Source: Halopseudomonas oceani (GTDB lineage: Bacteria; Pseudomonadota; Gammaproteobacteria; Pseudomonadales; Pseudomonadaceae). Taken from it: a stretch of DNA of 64,000 nt. The translations under genes were made by a program, and so were the position numbers. This document shows positions 42,999 through 52,163 of the stretch, piece after piece (position 1 is the first letter of the stretch; the number at the start of each line of letters is the position of its first letter). Where the stretch lies: positions 1 through 64,000 of the forward strand of contig NZ_PPSK01000010.1 of NCBI RefSeq assembly GCF_002903165.1. Reading direction: 5' to 3'. The notes beneath the pieces are model-generated. The model was given only the letters and a program-made list of their open reading frames with translations, was not told the DNA's origin and made no database searches.

Positions 42999-44066
42999 TC
43001 AGACGCTCTCGCGCCATTCGCGTGCCAGCACGGCAACCAGCTCCGCCGCCGGTAGCTGACGGGCCAGCGCGGCGCCCTGGCCGGCCCAATGCGCGGCAAA
43101 GGCGTGATTACCCTGTTGGCTGGCGGCGGCGTGCAGCTGTTTGGCGGCGTCGTAGGCGATGGGGTAGCCCGGCGGCACGGGCGTGTCGGCGCCATCACAG
43201 AACCGTATCAGCTCGTTGACGATACCGCGTGCCGGGCGGCCGGAGAACGTGCTGGTCAAGCGGGTGTTCCGGGCATGTTCGCTCGACAAGTTGGCGCGGT
43301 AGGCCGCTGGCGCGCAGGACTCCGGGCACAACACAAAGGCGGTGCCGAGCTGGGCTGCAACAGCGCCTTGGGCTAGGGCGCTAGCGACCTGCTGGCCGTT
43401 CATGATGCCGCCGGCGGCGATAATGGGCAGCGTTATGTGTTGGCCTAGCTGCGCAAGCAGTGCCGAGGTGCCCAGCTGCTCATCGTCTGCGGAGGGATCA
43501 AACATGCCCCTATGACCGCCAGCCTCGATCCCCTGAGCGACGATGGCGTCGATGCCGGCTTGCTCGACCAGCTGCGCTTCGTGCAGGTTGGTCGCGGTCG
43601 CCAGCAGGCAGATACCGGCGTCTTTCAGTGCCTTGATGCGCTCGGCAGCAGGCAGGCCGAAGTGGAAGCTGACGACCGCCGGCCGCTGCTCCAGCAACAA
43701 CTCCAGCGTCTCGTCGTCCTCTACAAAACTGCGGTAGATCTCGCTTAGCGCTTCAGGGGGCTGCGCCCCGACGCTGTGAAACAGGGGCGCAAGATACTTC
43801 AGCCAGGCAGCCTCACGCGCCGCGTCGTGCACGGCAGGTGCGTGGCAGAACAGGTTTACGTTGAAGGGCCGAGAGGTCAGGGCGCGGGTTTGCGCCAGTG
43901 CGCTGCGGGCCTGCTGAGCGTTGCCGGCACCGATGGCGATGGAGCCCAGACCGCCGGCATTGGATACCGCTGCTGCCAGCTCCGGGGTGGATACGCCTGC
44001 CATAGGGGCTTGAATCAGAGGCAGCTCGATACCGAGGCGCTCCAGCAGAGGTGAGGTAGGGCGCAT
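42999..44066 (-). CDS. Nitronate monooxygenase-type FMN enzyme
   Basis: 355 residues. [31 protein letters not shown] in frame is the N-terminal signature of the family; [16 protein letters not shown] and [23 protein letters not shown] form the FMN phosphate site. His in AGGHRGMF is the putative base. It oxidises nitronates such as propionate-3-nitronate. Divergent from a LysR-type regulator with a dyad in the 74 bp between, so likely under its control. Confidence 0.9.
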   Translation of the reverse strand: MRPTSPLLERLGIELPLIQAPMAGVSTPELAAAVSNAGGLGSIAIGAGNAQQARSALAQTRALTSRPFNVNLFCHAPAVHDAAREAAWLKYLAPLFHSVGAQPPEALSEIYRSFVEDDETLELLLEQRPAVVSFHFGLPAAERIKALKDAGICLLATATNLHEAQLVEQAGIDAIVAQGIEAGGHRGMFDPSADDEQLGTSALLAQLGQHITLPIIAAGGIMNGQQVASALAQGAVAAQLGTAFVLCPESCAPAAYRANLSSEHARNTRLTSTFSGRPARGIVNELIRFCDGADTPVPPGYPIAYDAAKQLHAAASQQGNHAFAAHWAGQGAALARQLPAAELVAVLAREWRESV

Positions 44067-44101
44067 ATTATCTCCCGGGTTGTTGATGTGTTCTTTTTTG
44101 G

Positions 44102-44125
44102 AGAATATTATTTAATAAATATTCT
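44102..44125. promoter_or_regulatory. AT-rich dyad, candidate LysR operator
   Basis: A 24-bp inverted repeat: AGAATATT, then 8 bp, then AATATTCT. It lies in the 74-bp region between the nitronate monooxygenase and LysR genes, 15 nt before the LysR start. It fits a T-N11-A LysR box. Confidence 0.55.
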
Positions 44126-44140
44126 TTCAATGAGAATTAT

Positions 44141-45028
44141 ATGGACAGCGAAACCCTGCGTATTTTTTCTGCCGTTGCCGCCGAACTGAGCATTACTCGC
44201 GCAGCGGCGCGTCTGGGGCGTGCGCCCTCCAACGTCAGCACGCGGATTCAGCAGCTAGAGGGTGAGTTGGGCATCGAGCTGTTCAGCCGTGCTGGTAAGC
44301 GCATGTCGCTGTCGGCCGCTGGCGAGCGCTTGGTCGAATATACCGCCCGATTACTGGCGCTGGAGGAGGAGGCGCGACATGTTGTCAGCGCCGGCGGACA
44401 CGCCGGCGGCTTGCGCATCGGCAGCATGGAGAGCACCGCGGCTGCGCGCTTGCCGGCGGTGTTGGCGAGCTATCATCGGCAATATCCGCAGACGCACCTG
44501 CAGCTGCAGACGGGGCCGTCGCGGCCATTATTGGAAAAGGTGCGCAACGGTCAGCTGGACTGCGCCTTCGTTGCTCTGCCGGCGGACTTCGGTGGCCTGG
44601 ACGGCCTGTCTGAGCTGGGGCTGCAAGGGTGTGCAGTATGGCGTGAACAGCTGTTGCTGGCGCTGCCGGCCGATGCGCTACCAGCGGAGGGCGTGGGTGC
44701 CATCGCGCTGCGTTCGCTGGCGGCGTTTCCTCAGGGGTGTACGTATCGCGGCATCGCCGAGCAATTGCTGGGCGTGCCGGGCTCGCTCGAGTGGCGCGTG
44801 CAGGAGATGAATTCCTATCACGCGATGATTGCCTGCGTGGCGGCAGGCACCTGTGTCTCGTTGTTGCCTGAGAGTGTGTTAATGCTCAGCCCGGCCCATG
44901 GTCAGCTGCAGACGCTGCCGGTGGTGCAGGCCGATACCCTGCTGGTCTGGCGACAGCACTACGCCACGCCCGCATTCGAGCGACTGCAGGCGTTGTTGCC
45001 GGAGGTCCCTGATGCACCGACAGTCTGA
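44141..45028 (+). CDS. LysR-family transcriptional regulator
   Basis: 295 residues. Winged helix at 1-60 (SETLRIFSAVAAELSITRAAARLGRAPSNVSTRIQQLE, in frame), linker helix to about 90, and a periplasmic-binding-like effector domain (LRIGSMESTAAARLPAVL onward). Divergent from the nitronate monooxygenase gene and overlapping the MFS gene (17 nt), so it probably controls both. The effector is unknown. Length is normal. Confidence 0.92.
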   Translation: MDSETLRIFSAVAAELSITRAAARLGRAPSNVSTRIQQLEGELGIELFSRAGKRMSLSAAGERLVEYTARLLALEEEARHVVSAGGHAGGLRIGSMESTAAARLPAVLASYHRQYPQTHLQLQTGPSRPLLEKVRNGQLDCAFVALPADFGGLDGLSELGLQGCAVWREQLLLALPADALPAEGVGAIALRSLAAFPQGCTYRGIAEQLLGVPGSLEWRVQEMNSYHAMIACVAAGTCVSLLPESVLMLSPAHGQLQTLPVVQADTLLVWRQHYATPAFERLQALLPEVPDAPTV

Positions 45029-46142
45029 TTTGCGCAGCGCGGCTGAGGCGGCGCTGATTTTGGTGATCGGTATGGGCTTCGGTCGCTTTGCCTTTACCGC
45101 GCTATACCCACTGATGGTCGAGGAGGGCGTGCTGACGTTGCAGGGCGGAAGTCTGGCCGCCTCGGCCAACTACGCTGGCTACCTGCTCGGTGCGCTGCTG
45201 CTGATGTGGACGCGCAGTCATCGGGCGCACCTGCTGTGCGTCGTGGCCATGCTGGGGACATCGGCTTGCCTGGCGGCGCAGGCCGTGGTCACCGCGACCT
45301 GGGGCATCGTGGTTGTGCGACTGCTGGCGGGTGTGCTGAGTGCGGTGGCGATGGTGGCTGGCTCGCTTTGGTTGTTTGAGCATCGCCGGCAGTTTGCCGG
45401 TGCGCCGTTGCTGTATGCCGGGGTCGGTCTGGGTATTGCTGTGTCTGCCGAGCTGCTGGTGTTGGGTGGCGCGTTTGGCTTGCACAGCGCAGGTTTATGG
45501 TTGCTGCTGGGCGTAGTTTGCTTCGCTTTGAGCCTGCTGGCGTTGCCTGGTCTGCTGCTCGATCGGGCTGTGGTCGCTGCCGCCCCGGGTACGGCGTCAG
45601 GGCAGAGCGCCGCGCCGGTCGCAGCCTGGCCCCTGGTGGTGCTCTACGGTTTGGCGGGGTTGGGCTACATCGTGACGGCAACCTATCTGCCGGTGCTGGT
45701 GCGCGACAGCTTTCCGGACCTGAACGCAGCCCATGTCTGGGCGGTTTTCGGGTTGGGTGCGGCACCGTCCTGCTTTATCTGGCACCGGGTCCATCAGCGA
45801 CTGGGATCGCGCGCTGCACTACGGGTAAATCTGCTGATTCAGGCCGGTGGCGTCGCGCTGCCAGCCATGTTGCCGACGACGACTGGCTTTTTGCTGAGCG
45901 CCTTGCTGGTCGGGGGCACCTTCATGGGCACGGTTACCATCGCCATGCCGGCCGCGCAGCAGGCTGCCCGTCACGCGAAGCTCAACCTGATGGCCGTCAT
46001 GACCCTGGCCTACGGGGTTGGCCAGATTGCTGGCCCCTTGATGGCCGACCGGCTGCACACCCTTTTTCTCAGCTTTAACAGTGCGTTGCTGGCCGCAGCG
46101 GGGGCGTTGATTGTGGCTGCGCTGTTGACGTTACGCCTTTGA
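45012..46142 (+). CDS. YbfB/YjiJ-type MFS transporter
   Basis: 376 residues, about 12 membrane segments, from the ATG at 45012 that overlaps the LysR 3' end by 17 nt. The opening AALILVIGMGFGRFAFTALYPLMVEEG is the YbfB-type start (G-x-G-R-F-x-F/Y-T-x-x-x-P). Late motif LMAVMTLAYGVGQIAGPLMAD is also family-like. Co-expressed with the LysR gene and probably regulated by it. Substrate unknown. Confidence 0.88.
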   Translation: MHRQSDLRSAAEAALILVIGMGFGRFAFTALYPLMVEEGVLTLQGGSLAASANYAGYLLGALLLMWTRSHRAHLLCVVAMLGTSACLAAQAVVTATWGIVVVRLLAGVLSAVAMVAGSLWLFEHRRQFAGAPLLYAGVGLGIAVSAELLVLGGAFGLHSAGLWLLLGVVCFALSLLALPGLLLDRAVVAAAPGTASGQSAAPVAAWPLVVLYGLAGLGYIVTATYLPVLVRDSFPDLNAAHVWAVFGLGAAPSCFIWHRVHQRLGSRAALRVNLLIQAGGVALPAMLPTTTGFLLSALLVGGTFMGTVTIAMPAAQQAARHAKLNLMAVMTLAYGVGQIAGPLMADRLHTLFLSFNSALLAAAGALIVAALLTLRL

Positions 46143-46546
46143 GGTATGACCTGTCAGGCTGTGCTTTCTTGCCCTGAGAGCGCTCGGCCCGGCTGCTGGC
46201 GCCTATCGTATTGAGCAACGGGTCGAACAGCCGGTCGACAGTCCGAGCGCCGCGCTGGCGCAGGGCTTCGTCGTTGGGGAGTGCAGCCCAACCGTCAGCT
46301 CGTCTTCCTGCGAGGGTATTGAACAGCTTAGCGACGGCTATCGGTGCTACTTAACCTGCGCGTCGTCACAGGGGCGATACGGGCAAGGGGGCGACAGAGA
46401 CGGCCATTCAGCTAATTGATAGCGCTGTGATCATATGACGCTTATTGGTTTCGGTCCCTGTCGGGATCGGTGAGACTGGTCGAAATGCCCAATCCAGAGG
46501 CTCTTCCCTTGCTCTGGCAAGGTTGAATAACAAGAGAGGTCAGCTC
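46143..46546. other. Intergenic region between two MFS genes
   Basis: 404 bases without a supported gene. A plus-strand frame is open without ATG from about 46150 to 46420 and reads AAGAYRIEQRVEQPV then Cys- and Ser-rich text; this may be a remnant or chance. The promoter for the downstream MFS gene should be here; none is clear. Confidence 0.35.
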
Positions 46547-47908
46547 ATGCAACAGCCACAACAGGCGAAAAACGCCTGGCGGGTACTCTTCCTGCTGTTC
46601 CTGGCGAACATGTTCAATTTTTTCGATCGCACCATCCCGGCCATCATTATCGAGCCGCTGCGAATGGAGTGGGATCTGAGCGACTTTCAGCTTGGGCTGG
46701 GGGGAACCGCCTTCACGGTGATCTATGCGCTGGCCGGCATTCAGTTGGGGCGTATGGCTGATATTGGTTCGCGCCGCAAGATCATGGGCTGGGGGCTGGC
46801 AGTCTGGAGCGGTTTTACGGCGTTGACCGGCGCTGCCTGGAACTTCTGGAGTTTCCTGATCATTCGCATGGGGGTCGGCGTGGGCGAGGCGAGCTATGCG
46901 CCTGCTGCAAACTCCCTGATTGGTGATCTGTTCCCGGCGCACAAGCGGGCCCGGGCGATGGGGATATTCATGCTTGGCCTGCCGCTTGGCCTGCTGTTGG
47001 CATTCTTTACTGTGGGCGCAATGGTGGAGGCGTTCGATAGCTGGCGCGCGCCATTCTACATTGCTGCTGTGCCGGGGCTGTTGCTGGCCGTGTTTGTCTT
47101 CATGATCAAGGAACCGGCACGTGGCGCCGCCGAAGTGGTGCGGACCAGCACCCAGCCGGTCGACAAGCCGATGCGCAAGATTTTTGCTGTACGCACCTTC
47201 TGGTGGCTGACGCTGGCCGGTCTGGCTTACAACTTCGCGTCTTATGCCTGTAACTCGTTCATGGTGCCGATGCTGCAACGTTACTTCCATCTGTCGCTGC
47301 AGCAAGCGGCTGTTTCTACCGGGGTAATTGTTGGTGTCACTGGCCTGATCGGCCTGACCACCGGTGGCTGGATTGCCGACAAGGTGCATCAGCGCTGGGC
47401 CACTGGCCGACTGATGTTTGGCGCGATCAGCATGCTGGTTTCGGCGCTGGCAACCGGTTATGCGCTGCTGCAGGACGAGATTGCGATCAGTCTGTTCATT
47501 ACCGTATTCGCGATCGGCTGGCTGTTCTCCTACAACTACTTCACCAGCGTTTACACCGCGATTCAGGACGTAATTGAGCCACGTCTGCGCGGTACCGCGG
47601 TGGCCCTGTTCTTCGCCTGTCTGTATCTGCTGGGTGGCGGTATGGGCCCCGTTGTGGTTGGTCTGCTGTCGGATCAGTTTGCCGAGGCCGCACGGGTTGC
47701 GGCGGGTGCTGCAGAAATGAGTGAGGTCTTCAAGGCGCAGGGTCTGCACGACGCGATGATCTCTATCCCGGTTGCGCTGCTTGCGGCGATGCTGGCCCTG
47801 CTGATGGGCGCGCGTCACTTTGTGGCGGACTCGCGGCGAATGGAGGCGGCGATGGCGTCCGATGCCGAACTGGCTGATGCCGAAGATGAGGCGGTTGCTC
47901 CGGCGTGA
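46547..47908 (+). CDS. MFS transporter, spinster-type
   Basis: 453 residues from the ATG at 46547 (MQQPQQAKNAWRVLFL), with AAGAGAGG upstream; a longer frame to 46445 is doubtful. Twelve membrane segments. FLANMFNFFDRTIPAIIIEPLRMEWDLS and RIGVGVGEASYAP-like text (RMGVGVGEASYAPAANSLIGDLFP in frame) make it a paralogue of the 28035 gene. A 40-residue acidic tail follows the last segment. Ends at a strong terminator. Substrate unknown. Confidence 0.88.
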   Translation: MQQPQQAKNAWRVLFLLFLANMFNFFDRTIPAIIIEPLRMEWDLSDFQLGLGGTAFTVIYALAGIQLGRMADIGSRRKIMGWGLAVWSGFTALTGAAWNFWSFLIIRMGVGVGEASYAPAANSLIGDLFPAHKRARAMGIFMLGLPLGLLLAFFTVGAMVEAFDSWRAPFYIAAVPGLLLAVFVFMIKEPARGAAEVVRTSTQPVDKPMRKIFAVRTFWWLTLAGLAYNFASYACNSFMVPMLQRYFHLSLQQAAVSTGVIVGVTGLIGLTTGGWIADKVHQRWATGRLMFGAISMLVSALATGYALLQDEIAISLFITVFAIGWLFSYNYFTSVYTAIQDVIEPRLRGTAVALFFACLYLLGGGMGPVVVGLLSDQFAEAARVAAGAAEMSEVFKAQGLHDAMISIPVALLAAMLALLMGARHFVADSRRMEAAMASDAELADAEDEAVAPA

Positions 47909-47925
47909 TGTGAGCATTGGCAGAC

Positions 47926-47957
47926 AAAGAAGCCCGGTTCAGACCGGGCTTCTTTTT
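47926..47957. terminator. Intrinsic terminator between MFS and pabB
   Basis: 13-bp stem AAAGAAGCCCGGT/ACCGGGCTTCTTT with loop TCAG and a following T-rich tail. It ends the MFS transcript and may also act on the pabB transcript. Confidence 0.87.
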
Positions 47958-47979
47958 GTCCTTCAACAAGGGGGGCGCT

Positions 47980-49326
47980 TTACTGGGCTTGGTGCAGGGC
48001 ATCCAGCAGGTTGCCAACCTTGGTCAGGGTTTCCTGGTATTCGGCATCCAGTTCGGAGTCGGCGACGATGCCGCCACCGCCCCAGCAGTAAATGTGGCTG
48101 GCATGACACACAAGGCTGCGAATGGTGATATTGAAGTCCATCTGGCCTTCGCAGCCGAGGTAGCCGACGCTGCCGCAATACAGGCTGCGGCGCACCGGTT
48201 CCAGTTCCTCGATGATCTGCATGGCCCGTATCTTTGGCGCACCGGTAATCGAGCCGCCGGGGAAGGCGTGCATCAGCAGGTCGATGGCATCACAGTCACT
48301 GCGCAGCCGTCCGGTGATGCTGCTTACCAGGTGGTGCACGTTCGGGTAGCTTTCCAGGCTGAACAGTTCCGGCACCCGGATGCTGCCCGGCTCGCAGCTG
48401 CGGCCGAGGTCATTGCGCAGGAGGTCGACGATCATAAGGTTTTCTGCCCGGTCCTTCTCACACTGCTGCAGTTCGTCGGCCAGGGCTCGATCTTCTTCCG
48501 GTTCACCGCTGCGCCTGCGCGTGCCCTTGATTGGTCGCGTTTCGACGCGGCCGTCGCGCATCTCGATAAAACGCTCGGGTGACAGGCAGAGCAGCGCACC
48601 TTCGGTCGTTTCCAGGTAGGCGGAGAAGGGGGTTGGGCTGCGTTCGCGCAGGGCGCTGTAAGCCGTCAGCGGATCTCCGGTATAGCGACTGCTGAAGCGC
48701 TGCGCCAGGTTGATCTGATAACAGTCGCCGGCCTGGATGTAGTTCTGAATGCGGGCAAACGCGTGGGCGTATTGGGCCTTGTCTTGCTCGGCCGAAAACG
48801 GGCTTTTGAGTTTGAAAGGGCCACGAGCCGGCGGGCTGCTCTGCAGTCGTGCCAGCAGTGCTTGTTGCCGCACGAGGTCAACCTGCGGGTGGCAGACCAG
48901 CCAGCAGCGCTGACGCTGATGGTCGCTGACTAGACACCAGTCATAGAGGCCAAAGTTCAGATCCGGCAGAGCGAGGTCGTGACGGGCATGGCTGGGGAGG
49001 GTTTCCAGCTGGCGGCCGTAGTCGTAGGCGAGATAACCGACCAGTCCTGCGCCAAACGGCAGATGCAGGTCATTAGGCCAGCGGGCAGGCCCTAGCTGTT
49101 GCAGAGCCGCACGCAGGTGCTGTTGCACCTGTGCGGGAGGCTGGTCGTCGACAATCTGCAGCAGTGGCCCCGCGCACAGCAGGCTGTAGCGGCCCAGTTG
49201 GTTGCGCCTGTCTGCCGAGTCGAGCAGCACCGGCGCGCCAAGCGCCCGGACAGCCTCCAGCCGAGGGATCGGATTGGCCTGATAGGGCAGCTCGTGCAGG
49301 CGGTACTCGGGAGTGTCTCCGGTCAT
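47980..49326 (-). CDS. pabB: Aminodeoxychorismate synthase component I
   Basis: 448 residues. Chorismate-binding fold: GAGLVGYLAYDYGRQLE, the N-terminal tryptophan-site part, IQNYIQAGDCYQINLAQRFSS, and the PabB-type catalytic Lys in RPIKGTRRRSGEP (anthranilate synthases have PxAGT). Then ENLMIVDLLRNDLGR, AFPGGSITGAPKIRAMQII and GGGGIVADSELDAEYQET. With PabA it makes 4-amino-4-deoxychorismate for folate. The start ATG overlaps the stop of the ATP-grasp gene (ATGA), so it is the third gene of that operon. Confidence 0.93.
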   Translation of the reverse strand: MTGDTPEYRLHELPYQANPIPRLEAVRALGAPVLLDSADRRNQLGRYSLLCAGPLLQIVDDQPPAQVQQHLRAALQQLGPARWPNDLHLPFGAGLVGYLAYDYGRQLETLPSHARHDLALPDLNFGLYDWCLVSDHQRQRCWLVCHPQVDLVRQQALLARLQSSPPARGPFKLKSPFSAEQDKAQYAHAFARIQNYIQAGDCYQINLAQRFSSRYTGDPLTAYSALRERSPTPFSAYLETTEGALLCLSPERFIEMRDGRVETRPIKGTRRRSGEPEEDRALADELQQCEKDRAENLMIVDLLRNDLGRSCEPGSIRVPELFSLESYPNVHHLVSSITGRLRSDCDAIDLLMHAFPGGSITGAPKIRAMQIIEELEPVRRSLYCGSVGYLGCEGQMDFNITIRSLVCHASHIYCWGGGGIVADSELDAEYQETLTKVGNLLDALHQAQ

Positions 49327-50336
49327 GCGGTGCTGGCGTTTGCCTCATCGCTGGACATTGGAGCCCCCGGCAGTTTGCCAAAATGCTGCTGGGAGAAGGC
49401 AACGCGTTCCTCGGCGGACTCCTCGCGACCCTCCTTCTTGAGCTGTGCGACGTGCCGTTCGACGATGTGGGCACGGGTGGTCAGGCCCGCGTCGTTGGCG
49501 ATCTGGATGTTGAGACCGGGGCGCGCGTTCAGCTCAAGAATCAGCGGCCCCTTGTCCTGATCCAGCACCAGATCCACGCCGATGTAGCCCAGGCCGGACA
49601 GTTCGTAACAGGAGGCGGCCAGGTGCATGAAGCCGTTCCAGTCTGGCAGTTGCACGCCGTCCACCTCGTTGGTGGTGTCCGGGTGCTTGCTGATGATCTT
49701 GTTCAGCCAGGTGCCCTTGAGGGTGATGCCAGTGGCCAGATCGACACCAACGCCGATTGCGCCCTGGTGCAGGTTGGCCTTGCCGCCGGACTGACGGGTC
49801 GGCAGACGCAGCATGGCCATCACCGGGTAGCCCATCAGGCAGATGATGCGGATATCCGGCACGCCCTCGTAGCTGATGCTTTTGAAAATCTGGTCCGGGG
49901 TGACGCGATATTCGATCAGGACCCGGTCACGGTGGCCACCCAGCGAGTAAAGCCCCGACAGGATACTGGAGATGTGGTGACCGATCTCGTCGCGGCTGAT
50001 GATCTTGCCGCCGACGGTTTTGTACATCCCTTCGAAGCGGTCGGCGATGACAATGATGCCGTCGCCGCCAGCGCCCTGCGCCGGCTTGATGACGAAGTCG
50101 CGGTGCTCGGCGACGATGCTGTCGAAGGTGTCAAAGTCCTTCTCGGTTTCGATGATGCCGTACAGTTCGGGCACATGAATGCCGGCGGCGATGGCGCGCT
50201 CCTTGGTCAGGATCTTGTCGTCCACCACCGGGTACAGGTGACGCTTGTTGTACTTGAGTACGTAGTCAGCGTTGCGACGGTTAATCCCCATGACGCCCGC
50301 GTCGGACAGCGCTTTCCAGGTTTTCCAGAAGAACAT
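49323..50336 (-). CDS. ATP-grasp alpha-L-glutamate ligase-like protein
   Basis: 337 residues. ATP-grasp of the RimK-like branch: DYVLKYNKRHLYPVVDDKILTKE, FVIKPAQGAGGDGIIVI (Lys of the ATP site), LIEYRVTPD, and the metal-binding GYIGVDLVLDQDKGPLILELNARPG (E-x-N). These enzymes join amino acids to a peptide or cofactor. It starts 9 nt after the inactive-transglutaminase/7TM gene and overlaps pabB by 4 nt. The pair is a known conserved module (described in amidoligase surveys); the substrate is unknown to me. Confidence 0.87.
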   Translation of the reverse strand: MFFWKTWKALSDAGVMGINRRNADYVLKYNKRHLYPVVDDKILTKERAIAAGIHVPELYGIIETEKDFDTFDSIVAEHRDFVIKPAQGAGGDGIIVIADRFEGMYKTVGGKIISRDEIGHHISSILSGLYSLGGHRDRVLIEYRVTPDQIFKSISYEGVPDIRIICLMGYPVMAMLRLPTRQSGGKANLHQGAIGVGVDLATGITLKGTWLNKIISKHPDTTNEVDGVQLPDWNGFMHLAASCYELSGLGYIGVDLVLDQDKGPLILELNARPGLNIQIANDAGLTTRAHIVERHVAQLKKEGREESAEERVAFSQQHFGKLPGAPMSSDEANASTA

Positions 50337-50345
50337 GTCGTTTCC

Positions 50346-51872
50346 TCAGCTCTTGGTCAGCGCCTTGAAGCGCATCAACTCGGTGAGGCGGTAGCCGCGG
50401 TAGCGACCCATCGCCAGCATGAAGGCCACCAGAATCAGCAGCACAGCCGGGAAGGTGAAGACGAAGTAGGTCAGCTCCGGAATGGTCATCAGCAGGTGTG
50501 CCAGCGTTGCGGCAATTAGGGTGCCGATGGCGGCCTTGAGTGACTGCGCGCCGCCCCGTTCTTCCCAGGTGATGGACAGGCGCTCGATGGTCATGGTCAG
50601 GATCACCATCGGGAACAGCGAAACGGCCAGTGCCTTTTCCATCCCCAGTTTGTGGCTGAACAGGCTGATGGCGGCGATGACCAGTACCACAAAGGTCAAT
50701 ACCACTGACAGGCGCGGCAGCATCTGCAACTTGAGGTGTTCAAGATAGGAACGCAACGACAGACCCAGCGCGGTGATCAGGGTAAACAGCGCAATACCCC
50801 AGCCGAGTTCGGTCTCGCGGAAGGCGAGGGCGATCAGTACCGGGGTGAAGGTCCCTAGGGTCTGCATGCCGATCAGGTTGCGCAAAATCAGAATGACCAG
50901 TACGCCAACCGGGATCATGATCATCACCTGATACACGCGCTGGGCCTGCAGCGGAAGGCCGTACAGCGAGTACTCCAGCAGGGCGGAAGCGCTGTTCTGA
51001 GTGGTCAGCTTGGCCAGCCGAAGGGCGTTCATCTCGCTGTTGCTGACGGTCAGGGTGACGTTGGCCTGACGGCCGCCTTCCAGCGCCAGCAGTGGGTCGT
51101 TGCCGGTCCACCAGACCAGGCGGTTGTCAGGGATGCCCTGTTGGCCAGTTTCGGGATGGAAATACAGCCAGCGTTCGCCGTTATAGCTGCGCAGCCAGAG
51201 TTCCGGGGTCTGGGTGTCGGCGTTTTCCAGGCGAATGGTGTGAACCAGTTCCAGCGGGATGCGCGCGTTAGATAGCAGCAGATCAATGACTCGGGCCTTG
51301 TCCATGGCAGTGGTGCCGCCGGCCAGCAGCAGCTTGACGTTATCGTCGGTAATGTCGTTTACCCGGCGAATGGTTTCACTGATGAAGGTCTCGATGTCGG
51401 CCGAGTGCTGGCGAATCGGATTGATCAGCGCGTCAGCCGCAACCTGCTCCGGGCCTTCCAGCTGAATCGGTTGCGGTGTTGGCGGCGGCGCTGCCTTGGC
51501 TTGCTCTTCGCTGTAGCGTTGGGTCAGCACCAGACGGTAATACAGCGTCTGGGTACCGCTGGCACGACGCGATGACCAGGTAACCCGACGGTTGCCTTTC
51601 TGATTGTTGACGCTGACGCCATAGTTGTTGGAGATAAAACTCTCATTCAGGCTGACGTAATCCTGATTGAGCGGTGGAATAAAGAACTGCGCCTTGATCG
51701 GGGTGCCGGGTGTTGCGCGAAACTCGACTTTTGCATCCAGGCTCCAGATATCGTCGGTTTCATCCTCGGTAACCGGGATGTCGAGGACGTAGATCTGGTA
51801 ACCGGTAATAAGTACGCCGAGTGCCACCAGTGTGGCGATCAGGATCTTCAGGTGCAGATTTATTGATTGCAT
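50346..51872 (-). CDS. Inactive transglutaminase fused to seven-transmembrane protein
   Basis: 508 residues from the ATG at 51872 (MQSINLHLKILIATLVALG). One N-terminal membrane anchor, then a periplasmic transglutaminase-like region (about 40-310) with YYRLVLTQRYS, ARVIDLLLSNARIPLELVHTI (the core helix where a catalytic Cys is replaced), and WLYFHPETGQQGIPDN. Seven membrane segments follow (YQVMIMIPVGVLVILILRNLIGMQTLG, etc.). The family is always with an ATP-grasp ligase, and often with a retropepsin-like zinc protease; here the third partner is not next door. Its 5' region faces the prp regulator. Confidence 0.85.
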   Translation of the reverse strand: MQSINLHLKILIATLVALGVLITGYQIYVLDIPVTEDETDDIWSLDAKVEFRATPGTPIKAQFFIPPLNQDYVSLNESFISNNYGVSVNNQKGNRRVTWSSRRASGTQTLYYRLVLTQRYSEEQAKAAPPPTPQPIQLEGPEQVAADALINPIRQHSADIETFISETIRRVNDITDDNVKLLLAGGTTAMDKARVIDLLLSNARIPLELVHTIRLENADTQTPELWLRSYNGERWLYFHPETGQQGIPDNRLVWWTGNDPLLALEGGRQANVTLTVSNSEMNALRLAKLTTQNSASALLEYSLYGLPLQAQRVYQVMIMIPVGVLVILILRNLIGMQTLGTFTPVLIALAFRETELGWGIALFTLITALGLSLRSYLEHLKLQMLPRLSVVLTFVVLVIAAISLFSHKLGMEKALAVSLFPMVILTMTIERLSITWEERGGAQSLKAAIGTLIAATLAHLLMTIPELTYFVFTFPAVLLILVAFMLAMGRYRGYRLTELMRFKALTKS

Positions 51873-52101
51873 AGTTATCTCAACAACTGTTTTAGGTCGG
51901 CCTGACTGTAGAGCACTCCGGCAGGCGCGGCAGGCTGGCGGCATCTTAGCATGTGCGCACGGCGCCTCGTAGATACCCCGCAGAGCCTTTTTTTTGGCCC
52001 TCCGGCAGACCTGCCTGATGTCGAGGGGTTCCCTCGGTGTTGCCGACAATGTTGGTGCAAAACGGCTGTTTCAGCATAGAACAAAGCCCGGCTGCTGATG
52101 G

Positions 52102-52113
52102 ATTGTTGACAAT
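52102..52113. promoter_or_regulatory. Dyad ATTGTTGACAAT, candidate PrpR operator 1
   Basis: ATTGT/ACAAT arms around 2 bp. It includes the TTGACA that looks like the -35 of the prp promoter (52106-52111), so a bound regulator would block RNA polymerase. Confidence 0.6.
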
Positions 52114-52136
52114 TCTTGTTGATGGGGCGCAAAATT
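52106..52136 (+). promoter_or_regulatory. Likely promoter of the prp operon
   Basis: TTGACA at 52106-52111 with CAAAAT or AAAATT 18-19 bp downstream (about 52130-52136). The -35 is perfect; the -10 is only fair. Confidence 0.5.
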
Positions 52137-52163
52137 CTCCTTGTTTCCAACTCCGCAAACAGG

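Noticed and set aside
46442-47917. A 491-residue open frame on the minus strand
   Set aside because: Exact antisense shadow of the MFS gene at 46547; it is rich in Gln, His and Arg with no fold, as is typical for the reverse strand of GC-rich genes.
49131-50519. A 462-residue open frame on the plus strand
   Set aside because: Antisense shadow of the ATP-grasp gene.
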